From assembly GCA_025350345.1 (NCBI GenBank), contig JANXYA010000170.1, forward strand, positions 1-6,726: a stretch of 6,726 bases of DNA. Direction: 5' to 3'. The notes under the pieces were generated by a model. It searched no databases and was not told where the DNA came from. It worked only from the letters and a program-made list of their open reading frames with translations. Below are positions 1 to 5,415 of the stretch, piece after piece. Source of the DNA: Gammaproteobacteria bacterium. GTDB lineage: Bacteria > Pseudomonadota > Gammaproteobacteria > Steroidobacterales > Steroidobacteraceae. The stretch's first letter is position 1. Each line of letters begins with the position of its first letter. The position numbers and the translations under genes are program-made.

Positions 1-6
1 TGTTCG

Positions 7-11
7 CCTCC
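7..11 (-). promoter_or_regulatory. Candidate Shine-Dalgarno of a divergent gene off the left edge
   Basis: Read on the minus strand, the bases at the left edge give TGGAGG followed by CGAACA and then the window ends. A GGAGG core six bases from the edge is at the usual distance for a start codon lying in the first few bases outside the window. No part of the coding region is visible, so the gene itself cannot be named. GGAGG also occurs by chance in GC-rich DNA, hence the low confidence. Confidence 0.3.
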
Positions 12-21
12 ACGCTAAAGA

Positions 22-50
22 TTGGTCGCGCCCGCCTTCCATGGTATACG
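22..50 (+). promoter_or_regulatory. Candidate sigma70-like promoter for the marC/yhgN-type gene
   Basis: A -35-like TTGGTC (22-27; 3 of 6 consensus) is followed after 17 bp by a -10-like TATACG (45-50; 4 of 6 consensus). Transcription would start near 57, leaving a leader of about 30 nt before the ATG at 87. It is the only AT-leaning patch in this gap. The GTATAC at 44-49 is itself palindromic, so it could serve as a -10 for either direction. Match quality is only moderate. Confidence 0.33.
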
Positions 51-86
51 GCTTGCGCGACTACACCACACGGGAACGACGCCACG

Positions 87-674
87 ATGACACTGCTCTC
101 CGCCACGATTCTGCTGTTCCTGGTCATGGATCCGCTGGGCAACATCCTGCTGTTCGTGACGGCCCTGCAGAGCGTCCCGGTCAAGCGCCGCAAGCGCGTA
201 GTGGCGCGCGAACTGCTGATCGCCTACGCCGTGCTGGTGCTGTTCCTGTTCACCGGCGAGCACCTGCTGCACGCGCTCAACATCACCGGCCCGGCGCTCA
301 CCATCGCCGGCGGCCTGGTGCTGTTCCTGATCGCGCTGCGCATGATCTTTCCCTCGCACGACCATTCGCTCGAAGAGCACGTCAAGGGTGAGCCCTTCCT
401 GGTGCCGTTGGCGATTCCCTACGTCGCCGGTCCGTCCGCACTCGCCACGCTCCTGCTGCTGATGAGCCGCGACCCACAGCGCTGGCCGGTGTGGCTGCTC
501 GCGCTCACCTGCGCCTGGCTTGCGAGCGCGGCCATCCTGATCCTGGGCGGACAACTCAGCCGCTTCCTGGGACCCCGTGGGTTACTCGCGCTCGAGCGGC
601 TCATGGGCCTGCTGCTGGTGACCCTGGCGGTGCAGATGTTCATCGAGGGACTGCGCAGCGCGATGCATCCCTGA
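87..674 (+). CDS. yhgN: MarC/YhgN-family integral membrane protein
   Basis: This 195-aa inner-membrane protein belongs to the MarC family (UPF0056/NAAT-like fold) and most resembles E. coli YhgN in length and sequence. The family has about six membrane spans arranged as two related halves. Its transport substrate is not settled, and an early link to multiple antibiotic resistance was later withdrawn, so no function should be read from the name. Visible hallmarks are DPLGN at residues 15-19 in the first span, the basic loop PVKRRKRVVARE (31-42), hydrophobic runs near 43-56 and 67-88, the second-half counterpart PLAIPYVAGP (107-116), and spans near 134-155 and 168-186. The ATG at 87 gives a standard N-terminus that enters the first span directly. 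A weak GGGAA lies about 10 nt upstream. The gene is complete and has its own candidate promoter; the following LysR gene also has one, so the two are probably separate units. Confidence 0.9.
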   Translation: MTLLSATILLFLVMDPLGNILLFVTALQSVPVKRRKRVVARELLIAYAVLVLFLFTGEHLLHALNITGPALTIAGGLVLFLIALRMIFPSHDHSLEEHVKGEPFLVPLAIPYVAGPSALATLLLLMSRDPQRWPVWLLALTCAWLASAAILILGGQLSRFLGPRGLLALERLMGLLLVTLAVQMFIEGLRSAMHP

Positions 675-720
675 CCATCGACTGGGGCCGCCTTAGGGTG
701 CCTTGTGCATCAAAGACGGG

Positions 721-750
721 TTGAAGTCAGGGCATTGATTCATATATGAT
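721..750 (+). promoter_or_regulatory. Sigma70-like promoter of the lysR(-putA) unit
   Basis: TTGAAG (721-726; 4 of 6 to the -35 consensus), an 18-bp spacer and TATGAT (745-750; 5 of 6 to the -10 consensus) form a good promoter in an AT-rich island within otherwise GC-rich DNA. An overlapping alternative -10, TATATG at 743-748, would have a 16-bp spacer. The expected transcription start, 6-8 nt past the -10, falls on or within a base or two of the LysR ATG at 757, so the message would be leaderless or nearly so. With only 5 bp between lysR and putA, this promoter probably drives both. Confidence 0.5.
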
Positions 751-753
751 ACA
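736..753. promoter_or_regulatory. Interrupted palindrome over the lysR -10, possible operator
   Basis: TGATTCATATATGATACA is symmetric at 7 of 9 base pairs. It has a perfect 10-bp core, TCATATATGA (740-749), and outer TG/CA pairs. It overlaps the -10 element, where a bound dimer would block RNA polymerase, so autorepression by the LysR product is plausible. LysR autoregulation is common in the family. However, the symmetry centre lies between two bases and does not fit the classical T-N11-A motif, so the site could belong to another regulator or be a chance result of AT richness. Confidence 0.3.
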
Positions 754-756
754 GCT

Positions 757-1650
757 ATGTGGCTTCCGTCTGAGCTGGCAGCCTTCGCCCAGGTGGTCGA
801 ACTGGGCTCCTTCACCTCCTGCGCACGCGCGCTCGGCGTACCCAAGGTGGCGGTCAGCCGCGCCATCCAGAGCCTCGAGAAACGGGTCGGCACGAAGCTG
901 CTGACACGCACCACGCGCTGCATCGCGCTCACCGCTCCTGGCCGCGCGCTGCTGCCCCACGCGCAGCGCGTCGCGGCTGAGACTGCGGCTGCGCGACGGA
1001 TCATGCGGCCCATGAGGGACGGTCGGGCTGGCCTGCGGGTGCTGGCCGATCCGGCTTACGGCCGACTGCTGCTCGCGCCGCTCCTGCCGCGCTTCATGGA
1101 GAGCTACCCCGATATTCCGCTCGAAGTGGAGATGGCGGTCGCCCTGCCCGAGGAGCCCGGCGAGCAGTGGGATGTGTTGTTCCAGAACGGTCCGCCGCGG
1201 GTCGAAGGTCTCGTTGCGACCGCGCTCGGCCGCCCGCCGGTGCTGCTGTGCGCGACGCCGGCGTATCTGCGCGCCCATGAAGCGGTGAAGCAGCCCGCCG
1301 ACCTCGCCCGCCACGCGGTACTCGTGCCGGGCCAGCAGGTCACCGAGCTGCGCCTGCACCGCGGCCATACGCAGGCACAGGTGGCGCTGACGCCGCGCCT
1401 GATCGTCACCGATCCGGCCGTCGTGCACGCAGCCACCGCGTCCGGTGCGGGCATCGGCGTGCTGCCAGAATTCCTGTGCCGCGTGGGGCTGTCCATGAAC
1501 AAGCTCGAACACGTGCTGCCCGAATGGCGGGTGGAGGACCTGCTCGAGCTGTACGCGGTCACCGACCTGCGCCGCGCGAGCTCCCCGGCGGTCACGGCCC
1601 TGATCGATTTCTTCGTCGCCAACATGGTGCCGGTGCTGGGGCGAGGTTGA
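757..1650 (+). CDS. LysR-family transcriptional regulator, upstream of putA
   Basis: This 297-aa protein has the standard LysR-type plan and length. The N-terminal winged helix-turn-helix covers about residues 3-62; the recognition region runs through FTSCARALGVPKVAVSRAIQ (19-38), followed by LEKRVGTKLLTRTTR (40-54) and LTAPGRALL. A linker helix follows to about 88. The effector-binding domain (92-292) carries LCATPAYLRAH (164-174) and ATASGAGIGVLPEFL (226-240), typical of the CrgA/AaeR-like subgroup. The ATG at 757 is firm because the HTH begins a few residues later, leaving no room for a downstream start. No Shine-Dalgarno lies at proper distance; the nearest purine run, CAGGG (728-732), is about 24 nt away, consistent with a leaderless message. 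putA begins 5 bp after the stop on the same strand, so the two are probably co-transcribed, and proline or P5C-linked control of putA is a reasonable guess. The effector cannot be read from sequence. Confidence 0.93.
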   Translation: MWLPSELAAFAQVVELGSFTSCARALGVPKVAVSRAIQSLEKRVGTKLLTRTTRCIALTAPGRALLPHAQRVAAETAAARRIMRPMRDGRAGLRVLADPAYGRLLLAPLLPRFMESYPDIPLEVEMAVALPEEPGEQWDVLFQNGPPRVEGLVATALGRPPVLLCATPAYLRAHEAVKQPADLARHAVLVPGQQVTELRLHRGHTQAQVALTPRLIVTDPAVVHAATASGAGIGVLPEFLCRVGLSMNKLEHVLPEWRVEDLLELYAVTDLRRASSPAVTALIDFFVANMVPVLGRG

Positions 1651-1658
1651 GAGCCGTG
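1643..1658 (+). promoter_or_regulatory. putA ribosome binding site and GTG start at the lysR stop
   Basis: GAGG at 1643-1646 lies inside the last LysR codons, 9 nt before GTG 1656-1658. The LysR TGA occupies 1648-1650. This placement suggests translational coupling of putA to lysR. The putA frame stays open for 60 codons upstream into lysR, so other starts exist: TTG at 1647 (overlapping the TGA), GTG at 1680 and GTG at 1476. The first lacks a well-spaced Shine-Dalgarno. The second has only CCGGGG close by. The third would overlap the conserved end of LysR by 175 bp. There is no in-frame ATG near the N-terminus. Confidence 0.6.
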
Positions 1659-4600
1659 GGTCCGAGTGACACCGCCGGGGTGCCGCGGCCCTTCGAGCCT
1701 TTCGCGGCGGAGGTGCGAGCGCAGAGTGCCTTGCGCGAGCGCATCACGGCCGCCTGCCGCCGCAGCGAACCGGATTGCCTGCCGGCGCTCCTTGCAGCGG
1801 CCCGCCTGCCCCCCGCAGCCGCAGCAGCCGCCGAAGCCCGGGCCCGCAAGCTCGTGGTGGCGCTGCGCCGGAAGAAGGCCACCAGCGGCGGCGTGGAGGG
1901 GCTGATCCAGGAATATTCCCTCTCGAGCCAGGAGGGCGTCGCGCTGATGTGCCTGGCCGAGGCGCTGCTGCGCATTCCCGACGCGCCGACGCGCGATGCG
2001 CTGATCCGCGACAAGATCTCCACGGCCGACTGGCAGGCCCACGTCGGCAACAGCCCCTCGCTGTTCGTCAATGCGGCCACCTGGGGCCTGCTGATCACCG
2101 GCAAGCTCACCGCGACCAGCTCGGAGAGCAGCCTGAGTGCCGCGCTCACGCGCCTGATCGGCCGCGGCGGGGAACCGCTGATCCGCAAGGGCGTGGACCT
2201 GGGGCTGCGCCTGATGGGCGAGAAATTCGTCTGCGGCCAGACCATCGAGGAAGCGCTCGCCAACAGCCGCAAGCTGGAAACGAAGGGCTTTCGCCACAGC
2301 TTCGACATGCTGGGCGAGGCCGCGAGCACCGCCGAGGACGCGCAGCGCTACTTCGAATCCTACCTGCACGCGATCCACGCCATCGGACGCTCCGGTGGCG
2401 GGCGCGGCGTGCTGGCCGGACCCGGCATCTCGGTGAAGCTCTCTGCGCTCCACCCCCGCTACTCGCGCGCGCAGCTCGCGCGCGTGATGGCGGAGCTCCT
2501 GCCCCGCCTGCAGGAGCTCGCCCTGTTGGCCCGGCACTACGACATCGGGCTGAACATCGATGCGGAGGAAGCCGATCGGCTCGAGATCTCCCTCGACCTG
2601 CTCGAGGCCCTGTGCCTCGATCCGCGCCTAACGGGCTGGGACGGAATCGGCTTCGTGCTGCAGGCCTACCAGAAGCGCTGCCCCAGTGCGATCGAATGGG
2701 TGATCGAGCTGGCACGGCGCTCCGGCCGTCGCCTGATGGTCCGGCTCGTCAAGGGCGCCTACTGGGACAGCGAGATCAAGCGTGCGCAGGTGGACGGCTG
2801 CGCGGATTTCCCGGTTTTCACCCGCAAGCTGTACACGGATGTGTCCTATCTGGCCTGCGCACGCAAGCTCCTCGACGCGCCCGACGCAGTATTCCCGCAG
2901 TTCGCCACGCACAACGCTCACACCCTCGCGGCGGTGATGAGCATGGGCGGGGAGGAGTTCCACGACGGCCAGTACGAGTTCCAGTGCCTGCACGGGATGG
3001 GCGAACCGCTCTACGAGCAGGTCGTCGGCGCGCGCAAGCTCAACCGGCCCTGCCGCATCTACGCGCCCGTCGGCACCCACGAGACGCTGCTCGCCTACCT
3101 GGTGCGAAGACTGCTGGAAAACGGCGCCAACAGCTCCTTCGTCCATCGCATCCTCGACCCGCAGGTCGCGATTGCCGAGCTGATCGCCGATCCGGTGCAG
3201 CTCGCCGGCGCCATCGTGCCCCCCGGTGCACCGCACCCGCAGATCCTGCTGCCGCGCGCGCTGTTTGGCGCCGAACGCGCCAACTCCATGGGGCTCGATC
3301 TCAGCGACGAGCAGGAACTGGCGCGGCTGTCGAAATCTCTCCTCGCGAGCGCACCGGCACTGCAGCGGGCCCAGCCGGTCCTCGGTGCGACGCCCGCTGT
3401 CGCCACGGCTGCGGGCGCGGGCGGCGCGCGGGCGGCGCGCGAGCTGCGCAATCCGGCCGATCATCGCGACCTCGTCGGCACCGTCATGGACGCTTCCCCA
3501 AGCGAGGTGAGCGCCGCCTGCGCCTGTGCGGCGGCGGCAGCGCCCGCCTGGGGCGCGAGCGAGCCCGCGGCGCGCGCGGCAGCCCTGTGGCGCGCGGCCG
3601 ATCTGCTGGAAGAGCGCCGCTCCCCGCTCCTCGGGCTCATCGTGCGCGAATCGGGCAAGTCCTTGCCCAACGCCGTCTCCGAGGTGCGCGAGGCGGTCGA
3701 TTTCCTGCGCTACTACGGCGCGCAGGCGCGCGCGCGCCTGCGCCCCGGCAACCACCGGCCGCTGGGACCCGTGGTATGCATCTCGCCCTGGAATTTTCCG
3801 CTGGCGATCTTCACCGGCCAGATCGCCGCCGCCCTCGCCGCCGGAAACCCCGTGCTCGCCAAGCCGGCGGAGGAAACCCCGCTGATCGCCGCGGCCGCAG
3901 TACAGCTCCTGCTGGAGGCCGGGATCCCATCGGGCGTGCTGCAATTTCTCCCCGGAGCGGGCGAGACCGGCGCCGCACTGGTGGGCAACGCGGCGACCTG
4001 CGGCGTGATGTTCACTGGCTCAACCGAGGTCGCGCGCCTGATCCAGCGCCAGCTCGCCGGCCGCCTGGGCCCCGAGGGCCGACCGATCCCGCTGATCGCC
4101 GAGACCGGCGGCCAGAACGCGATGATCGTGGATTCTTCCGCGCTGCCCGAGCAGGTGGTCGGCGATGTGATCGCCTCGGCCTTCGACAGCGCCGGCCAGC
4201 GCTGCTCGGCCCTGCGGATCCTGTGCCTGCAGGACGACATCGCCGAGCGGGTACTCTCGATGCTCAAGGGCGCGATGCGCGAGCTCGAAGTCGGCAATCC
4301 CGACCGGCTGCGCACGGACATCGGTCCGGTGATCAGCGCCGAGGCGAGCGCAGTGATCAACGCACACATCGAGGCCATGCGTGCGCAGGGCCACCCGGTC
4401 GAGCAGCTCCCGCTCCCCGCCGCCACCGCGCGCGGCAGCTTCGTGGCACCCGCCCTGATCGAAATCGACAGCCCCGCCGAGCTGAAGCGGGAGGTCTTCG
4501 GTCCGGTGCTGCACGTGCTGCGCTACCCGCGCGCCGGGCTCAATGGCCTCATCGACGCCATCAACCAAACCGGCTACGGCCTGACCTTTGGCCTGCACAC

Positions 4601-5390
4601 GCGCATCGATGAGACGATCGCGCAGGTGACGCAGCGCATTGCCGCCGGCAACCTCTACGTCAATCGCAACATCATCGGCGCCGTGGTGGGCGTCCAGCCC
4701 TTTGGCGGCACCGGATTGTCGGGCACGGGGCCCAAGGCCGGCGGCCCCTGGTACCTCGATCGGCTGCTCGCGCGCGTTCCGGCTGAGCCGGAGGCGCAAG
4801 CGCCCGGCGACATCGCGCCCGCGGCGCCGGCGACGGCAGCGGCCTATGGCCGTTGGCTCGCCTCGCGCGGCCACGAAGCCGCCGCCAGGCGCGTCGCGCA
4901 GTATCTGCGCCGCACGCGCCTCGGTGCCGCGCGCGAACTGCCTGGCCCGGTCGGCGAGCGGAACCTCCACGCGGTGCGGCCACGCGGAGCGATCCTGTCG
5001 GTCGCGCAAACCTGCTTCGGGGCGCTGCTGCAGATCGGTGCGATCCTGGCCACGGGCAACACGGCGCTCATCGCGGCCGACAATCCTGCCGCGGCCGCAC
5101 TCGCCACGCTCCCGGAAGAGCTCCGGGCGCTGCTGCAGCCCTGCGCCGACTGGCGCCAGGCCACAGGCGTTGCCGGCGCGCTATTCGAGGGCGACGCGGC
5201 GGCTCTACAGGCCATCGCCCGGCCGTTGGCCTCACTCGACGGGCCGGTTCTGCAGATCCAGGGCGCCACGGTGAGCGGCCTTGCCACCGGCGCGGAGGAC
5301 TATGCGCTCGAAGCTCTGCTCGAAGAGGTCTCGATCAGCACCAACACGGCCGCCGCCGGCGGCAACGCGCAGCTCATGACGCTGGAGTGA
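1656..5390 (+). CDS. putA: PutA, bifunctional proline dehydrogenase / P5C dehydrogenase (type B)
   Basis: This 1244-aa enzyme oxidises L-proline to P5C with FAD, passing electrons to membrane quinone, then glutamate semialdehyde to glutamate with NAD+, with the intermediate channelled between sites. The N-terminal arm and alpha domain (about 1-190) contain no ribbon-helix-helix, which E. coli PutA uses for autorepression. The PRODH barrel (about 195-500) shows ISVKLSALHPRY with K261 (E. coli K329), IDAEEADRLE with D302 (E. coli D370), RLVKGAYWDSEIKRAQ (363-378), HNAHT (419-423) and LVRRLLENGAN with the proline-carboxylate pair R484/R485. An Ala/Gly-rich linker (about 565-595) follows. P5CDH (about 596-1045) shows CISPWNFPL, FTGSTEVA, ETGGQNAMIVD with E816 and SAGQRCSALR with catalytic C850. 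The C-terminal ALDH-like domain (about 1060-1244) ends in the conserved ISTNTAAAGGNAQLMTL motif. Length fits type B PutAs of about 1100-1250 aa, such as the Sinorhizobium enzyme. All key residues inspected are present and the frame is intact. Regulation is probably through the adjacent LysR, an inference. Confidence 0.97.
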   Translation: MGPSDTAGVPRPFEPFAAEVRAQSALRERITAACRRSEPDCLPALLAAARLPPAAAAAAEARARKLVVALRRKKATSGGVEGLIQEYSLSSQEGVALMCLAEALLRIPDAPTRDALIRDKISTADWQAHVGNSPSLFVNAATWGLLITGKLTATSSESSLSAALTRLIGRGGEPLIRKGVDLGLRLMGEKFVCGQTIEEALANSRKLETKGFRHSFDMLGEAASTAEDAQRYFESYLHAIHAIGRSGGGRGVLAGPGISVKLSALHPRYSRAQLARVMAELLPRLQELALLARHYDIGLNIDAEEADRLEISLDLLEALCLDPRLTGWDGIGFVLQAYQKRCPSAIEWVIELARRSGRRLMVRLVKGAYWDSEIKRAQVDGCADFPVFTRKLYTDVSYLACARKLLDAPDAVFPQFATHNAHTLAAVMSMGGEEFHDGQYEFQCLHGMGEPLYEQVVGARKLNRPCRIYAPVGTHETLLAYLVRRLLENGANSSFVHRILDPQVAIAELIADPVQLAGAIVPPGAPHPQILLPRALFGAERANSMGLDLSDEQELARLSKSLLASAPALQRAQPVLGATPAVATAAGAGGARAARELRNPADHRDLVGTVMDASPSEVSAACACAAAAAPAWGASEPAARAAALWRAADLLEERRSPLLGLIVRESGKSLPNAVSEVREAVDFLRYYGAQARARLRPGNHRPLGPVVCISPWNFPLAIFTGQIAAALAAGNPVLAKPAEETPLIAAAAVQLLLEAGIPSGVLQFLPGAGETGAALVGNAATCGVMFTGSTEVARLIQRQLAGRLGPEGRPIPLIAETGGQNAMIVDSSALPEQVVGDVIASAFDSAGQRCSALRILCLQDDIAERVLSMLKGAMRELEVGNPDRLRTDIGPVISAEASAVINAHIEAMRAQGHPVEQLPLPAATARGSFVAPALIEIDSPAELKREVFGPVLHVLRYPRAGLNGLIDAINQTGYGLTFGLHTRIDETIAQVTQRIAAGNLYVNRNIIGAVVGVQPFGGTGLSGTGPKAGGPWYLDRLLARVPAEPEAQAPGDIAPAAPATAAAYGRWLASRGHEAAARRVAQYLRRTRLGAARELPGPVGERNLHAVRPRGAILSVAQTCFGALLQIGAILATGNTALIAADNPAAAALATLPEELRALLQPCADWRQATGVAGALFEGDAAALQAIARPLASLDGPVLQIQGATVSGLATGAEDYALEALLEEVSISTNTAAAGGNAQLMTLE
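3415..3441 (+). repeat. 11-bp tandem repeat in the putA interdomain linker
   Basis: GGGCGGCGCGC occurs twice in perfect tandem at 3419-3429 and 3430-3440. The 11-base periodicity extends four bases left and one base right, about 2.45 copies in all. It encodes the flexible GAGGARAAR stretch (residues 587-595) between the proline dehydrogenase and P5C dehydrogenase domains. The unit is not a multiple of three, so any slippage would shift frame exactly at the domain boundary. GC-rich linkers gather such repeats easily, so a function is not implied. Confidence 0.8.
3720..3743. repeat. 24-bp perfect GC palindrome within putA
   Basis: Bases 3720-3743 are a perfect 24-bp self-complementary sequence: arms beginning GCGCAGGCGCGC with no spacer. 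After one mismatch on each side, two further pairs extend it to 14 of 15 pairs over 3717-3746. The centre is an alternating CG tract of 12 bases. It encodes AQARARLR (residues 689-696), a loop just before the conserved RPLGPVVCISPWNFPL of the P5CDH domain that is variable between PutAs. It may simply reflect GCG/CGC codon bias. Confidence 0.85.
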
Positions 5391-5415
5391 TGTTCCGGGC
5401 AGGAGCAGGCCGCGA
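5391..5415. other. 25-bp convergent gap between putA and the acyl-CoA dehydrogenase gene
   Basis: The putA TGA (5388-5390) and the minus-strand TGA (complement of 5416-5418) are separated by only 25 bp. I see no GC stem followed by a T run for either direction. The only structure is a short imperfect direct repeat (CAGGAGCAGG) and the small palindrome GATCAGATC overlapping 5414-5422. Transcripts from both sides probably overlap at their 3' ends or rely on Rho. Confidence 0.6.

Noticed and set aside
15..554. A 179-codon minus-strand open frame opposite the MarC-type gene
   Set aside because: It is rich in Gln, Glu, Arg and His with no motif, and it is antisense to a well-recognised membrane protein.
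675..720. A possible terminator after the MarC-type gene (CCTTAGG region)
   Set aside because: Only a 3-bp stem can be formed and no T run follows, so there is no support for an intrinsic terminator.
2464..2484. An 8-bp CG stem with a 5-base loop in putA, resembling a structured element
   Set aside because: It is made of alternating CG from common Arg/Ala codons in a conserved protein stretch (RYSRAQLARV), so the coding constraint explains it. No T-tract follows.
1104..2537. A 477-codon minus-strand open frame across lysR and the putA 5' part
   Set aside because: It is antisense to two genes with clear family motifs. Its composition is low in hydrophobic residues and rich in Arg, Gln, His and Gly, and no recognisable domain appears.
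2628..3944. A 438-codon minus-strand open frame within putA
   Set aside because: It is an antisense shadow caused by scarcity of stop codons at high GC. There is no domain motif and no ribosome binding site that stands out.
1775..4612. A 945-codon open frame on the plus strand overlapping putA
   Set aside because: It is the +1-shifted shadow of putA. Its translation is an Arg/Gly/Ala/Pro-rich string with no domain motif, as expected when a high-GC gene is read in a second frame. The putA frame carries every catalytic motif of the family.
4020..5009. A 329-codon minus-strand open frame within the P5CDH part of putA
   Set aside because: Same cause: its translation is Arg/Ala/Gly/Asp-rich with no family resemblance, opposite a strongly conserved coding region.
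5111..5127. A 6-bp inverted repeat (CCCGGA / TCCGGG, loop AGAGC) near the putA 3' end as a possible terminator
   Set aside because: It lies more than 250 bp inside the coding region and has no downstream T run. Short GC stems like this are expected by chance here.
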